In this document: in pieces, positions 4,868-6,667 of the stretch
Layout: the number at the start of each line of letters is the position of its first letter
Position numbering within the stretch: the stretch's first letter is position 1
Assembly (NCBI GenBank): GCA_003564925.1
Contig: PXDW01000117.1
Location: forward strand, 1-6,667
Length of the DNA stretch: 6,667 bases
Direction: 5' to 3'
DNA from: Candidatus Woesearchaeota archaeon
GTDB lineage: Archaea; Nanobdellota; Nanobdellia; Woesearchaeales; PXDW01
The notes under the pieces: model-generated
What the model saw: the letters and a program-made list of their open reading frames with translations, nothing else
Database searches by the model: none
What the model was told of the DNA's origin: nothing
Translations under genes and position numbers: made by a program

Positions 4868-4911
4868 ACGTAGAGGTCGCGGTTTCGAATACCGCCATCG
4901 CCACTATTACT

Positions 4912-5547
4912 ATGAAAAAAGTGATTGCTTTTGACCTTGACGGAACATTGATTGATTCCAATAATCTTCATGTTGATTCTCATTGCTATGCTGCAAAAAA
5001 ATTGAATCTAAAAATAAGCAGAAAAAAAATGAGCGAGATATTCATTCTGAATACAACGGGCTTATTGAAAAAATATTTTCCAAAGATAAAAAAAGAAGAG
5101 ATTGAAATATTCAAAAAAATTGAGCAGGAGCATCTTTTCAAGATAATAAAAAAATCAAAACCATTTCCTGAGGTTGTAAAAACACTTGAAGAATTAAAAA
5201 AGAAGAACAAGATAATAATAATATCAAATACAAATTATGAATTAATCCTTAAGACTCTTCGTGAAGCAGGACTAAACCCGATATTCTTTGACTTGATCGT
5301 TGGCGGGGACTTAGTAAAAAAATCCAAGCCTGAGCCGGATGAGCTTCTTATTGCAAAAAAGATATTAAAGCATAATGTTGACTATTTTGTCGGAGACTGT
5401 GTTGTTGATATAAAAGCAGGAAAGAAAGCAAAAGTTAAAACAATAGCGATAACAACTGGTTTCAATACTAGAAAGGAATTTGAAAAATTAAAGCCGTATG
5501 CAATAATTGACAAGGTTGAAGAAATTTTTGAAGTCATAAAGGCCTAA
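4912..5547 (+). CDS. HAD-superfamily hydrolase, phosphatase-like
   Basis: This 211-residue cytoplasmic protein has a complete HAD active site. Motif I is FDLDGT at 7-12 (D8 nucleophile, D10 acid/base). Motif II is S105 in IIISNT. Motif III is K139 in SKPEPD. Motif IV is GDCVVD at 161-166 (D162, D166). A helical C1-type cap spans about residues 15-85. The pattern is that of the Gph/beta-phosphoglucomutase-like branch; motif II S-N-T fits a phosphatase, but the substrate is unknown. It is clearly a different paralogue from the HAD at 3273, sharing motifs but little else. The ATG is 8 nt after the tRNA 3' end and the usual TATA position falls in the T-arm, so expression should rely on read-through from the tRNA promoter. 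Its 3' end overlaps the convergent antiporter gene by 14 bases. Confidence 0.88.
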   Translation: MKKVIAFDLDGTLIDSNNLHVDSHCYAAKKLNLKISRKKMSEIFILNTTGLLKKYFPKIKKEEIEIFKKIEQEHLFKIIKKSKPFPEVVKTLEELKKKNKIIIISNTNYELILKTLREAGLNPIFFDLIVGGDLVKKSKPEPDELLIAKKILKHNVDYFVGDCVVDIKAGKKAKVKTIAITTGFNTRKEFEKLKPYAIIDKVEEIFEVIKA

Positions 5548-6667
5548 AGCCGTCATTCTGGTCTATTTCATTAAACTCATCTTGGATATTATCATCAAAT
5601 CTTTCCTTGAACTTGCCTTTCTTAATCTTAAAATTTCTGACAGGCATATTTTTTTTATTTAATAATGAATTCGCAAATGACTTATACTTATTTTTATCTG
5701 CAAAAACAATAAGAACCGAGCTTATAAAAACACTGCTGAAAATTCCCCCTATCACAATATTTGCGAATCCAGCATTATTAGTTATTACTGCTATCAAAAC
5801 TATAGGGGTTATTCCCTTTATATTCATAGCATCCAAAAAATTTGAGTCTTTTGCAGAAAGCTCCCTGTTTTCCAACAACTTCAATATTAATGATCTTATC
5901 ATATAAGCAAATAAAAAAAAGCTTAGCCCGACTAATAAGTAAGGCCATACAGAGAAATCTATTAAGATTCCTAAATAGACAAATAAAAATGTTCTTATCA
6001 AAAAGCTTATATCTTTAAAGAAGCTCTTTGTATGAAAGCTTAATACAGATAAAGTTTGCTTCTGCTTTTTATAAAGAAGCCTGCTCCATAAAGCAACATT
6101 GCCTAAGATAATTGAAAATGAAAATATAGTTATAACTCCGTTCGCTCCCAAATATTCAGCCAAAGCATAAAGCATTACAAGTAGAGCCATTGTAGAAATA
6201 GGGGCACTGCTGTAATGTCCAAGATGCTTTAAAATAAAAGCCCATATTATTGCAATTATAAGACCAATGCCAAAGCTAAGAAAAATATAGTAAAAAAGAT
6301 TTTTTAGTATATTTTCAAAACCAATTATTGAAAAATTTATTAAAGATAGTATACCCACTATAACTAAAATATCAACTATCGAACTTTCTGTTTGGATTTG
6401 GGCTTTTGCCCTGTTGCTCATTTTTAAGCATTCCAGCATACTATTAATTACAGAGCCGTCTAAAACACAAAATAATGCTCCCAAAGAAAATGCAAGAATC
6501 CAGTCAAAGCCTATCAAACGGGCCATCATGCCGAGAAAAGCAGTAATAAATATTAAGTTTAATATAGATGATAAAAAGGCATATTTCATTGTTGAAAATA
6601 AAGCATTCAGCCTTATTGACAAAGCTCCATAAAAAACCACATATATCAAACTGAACATGATGAAAAA
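5534..6667 (-). CDS. Cation/proton antiporter, CPA superfamily, 5'-truncated by the window
   Basis: This is an integral membrane exchanger of the Na+/H+ exchanger type. At least 377 codons are visible. The frame stays open past the Met at 6658-6656 to the window edge (three more codons, F-F-I), and the first helices of the family are missing, so the true start is outside. About ten hydrophobic segments can be seen. Counting from that Met, GALFCVLDGSVINSMLECL at 40-58 occupies the place of the unwound-helix T-D-P or T-S-S motif. ESSIVD at 91-96 matches the E-S-x-x-[NT]-D region, keeping the ion-binding Asp (D96) but with Val before it. FVYLGILIDF and MNIKGITP later are further family signatures. 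The tail from about 325 is hydrophilic and charged, presumably cytoplasmic. The transported ion (Na+, K+ or Li+) cannot be decided. Confidence 0.83.
   Translation of the reverse strand, partial: FFIMFSLIYVVFYGALSIRLNALFSTMKYAFLSSILNLIFITAFLGMMARLIGFDWILAFSLGALFCVLDGSVINSMLECLKMSNRAKAQIQTESSIVDILVIVGILSLINFSIIGFENILKNLFYYIFLSFGIGLIIAIIWAFILKHLGHYSSAPISTMALLVMLYALAEYLGANGVITIFSFSIILGNVALWSRLLYKKQKQTLSVLSFHTKSFFKDISFLIRTFLFVYLGILIDFSVWPYLLVGLSFFLFAYMIRSLILKLLENRELSAKDSNFLDAMNIKGITPIVLIAVITNNAGFANIVIGGIFSSVFISSVLIVFADKNKYKSFANSLLNKKNMPVRNFKIKKGKFKERFDDNIQDEFNEIDQNDGFRPL

Larger units (their letters stand above)
4762..4903 (+). tRNA. tRNA with anticodon CAT (elongator Met or Ile2), two introns
   Basis: The 142-nt gene yields a fully paired 75-nt tRNA when 4794-4812 and 4820-4867 are removed. 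Acceptor strands are GGCGATG (4762-4768) and CATCGCC (4896-4902), perfectly paired, with discriminator A4903 and no encoded CCA. The D-arm is GCTC, a 10-base loop and GAGC at 4771-4788. The anticodon stem is CTAC (4790-4793) plus G4813, pairing with CGTAG (4869-4873). The loop is CTCATA (4814-4819) plus A4868, with anticodon CAT at 4816-4818. The variable loop is AGGTC. The T-arm is GCGGT, TTCGAAT, ACCGC at 4879-4895. The anticodon stem lacks the GGG/CCC pairs of initiators, so this is elongator tRNA-Met or the tRNA-Ile whose C34 is modified to agmatidine. Choosing between those two needs comparison with the organism's other CAT tRNAs. Confidence 0.93.

Noticed and set aside
4794..4868. Single 37/38 or single long intron in the CAT tRNA
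   Set aside because: It would leave an A31-C39 mismatch, no U33 and no plausible anticodon loop, whereas the two-intron reading pairs every stem.
3273..5547. The two HAD genes as a recent tandem duplication
   Set aside because: They share the four catalytic motifs but differ in motif I (DVDDT against DLDGT), in the cap and in overall sequence; they are old paralogues.
6656..6658. Met at 6658 as the true start of the antiporter
   Set aside because: The frame is open to the window edge and the first membrane helices expected for the family are missing.

Overview
The window looks like a piece of a small, AT-rich archaeal genome, most plausibly a DPANN lineage such as Woesearchaeota or Pacearchaeota; that lineage placement is an inference. 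The archaeal evidence is direct: a histone of the HMfB type, a glutamyl-tRNA synthetase with the archaeal N-terminal extension, tRNA introns bounded by bulge-helix-bulge (BHB) folds, and TATA boxes (mostly TTTAAATA) about 25-27 bases upstream of start codons with no room for a leader. Genes are tightly packed, two convergent pairs overlap at their stop codons, and I see no Shine-Dalgarno sequences.

Layout. Positions 1-120 are five perfect copies of a 24-bp tandem repeat, probably cut by the window or contig edge. Read leftwards they form an in-frame octapeptide repeat behind an ATG. Next is gltX (minus strand), divergent from a histone gene across a 79-bp shared promoter region. A very AT-rich LAGLIDADG homing endonuclease gene with an N-terminal helix-turn-helix follows. 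It runs directly into a tRNA-Ala(GGC) gene with a 15-nt intron and takes its stop codon from the tRNA. The tRNA is followed 9 nt later by a cysteine-rich ferredoxin and then a HAD-family hydrolase. A small minus-strand membrane protein converges on the hydrolase. A HIT-family nucleotide hydrolase comes next. Then a tRNA with anticodon CAT appears; it makes sense only when two introns (19 and 48 nt) are removed. A second HAD hydrolase starts 8 nt after it. The window closes with a partial minus-strand cation/proton antiporter.

How it fits together. The genes are mostly housekeeping: tRNA charging, tRNA, chromatin, nucleotide and phosphate-ester metabolism, electron transfer and ion homeostasis. 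The most unusual content is RNA-level: a tRNA gene with two BHB introns whose folds compete for the same anticodon bases, which implies an order of splicing; two cases where a protein gene appears to depend on read-through from a tRNA promoter; and a mobile endonuclease gene fused into the 5' end of a tRNA gene, with a tRNA TATA box inside its coding sequence. No gap without a gene exceeds 300 bases.
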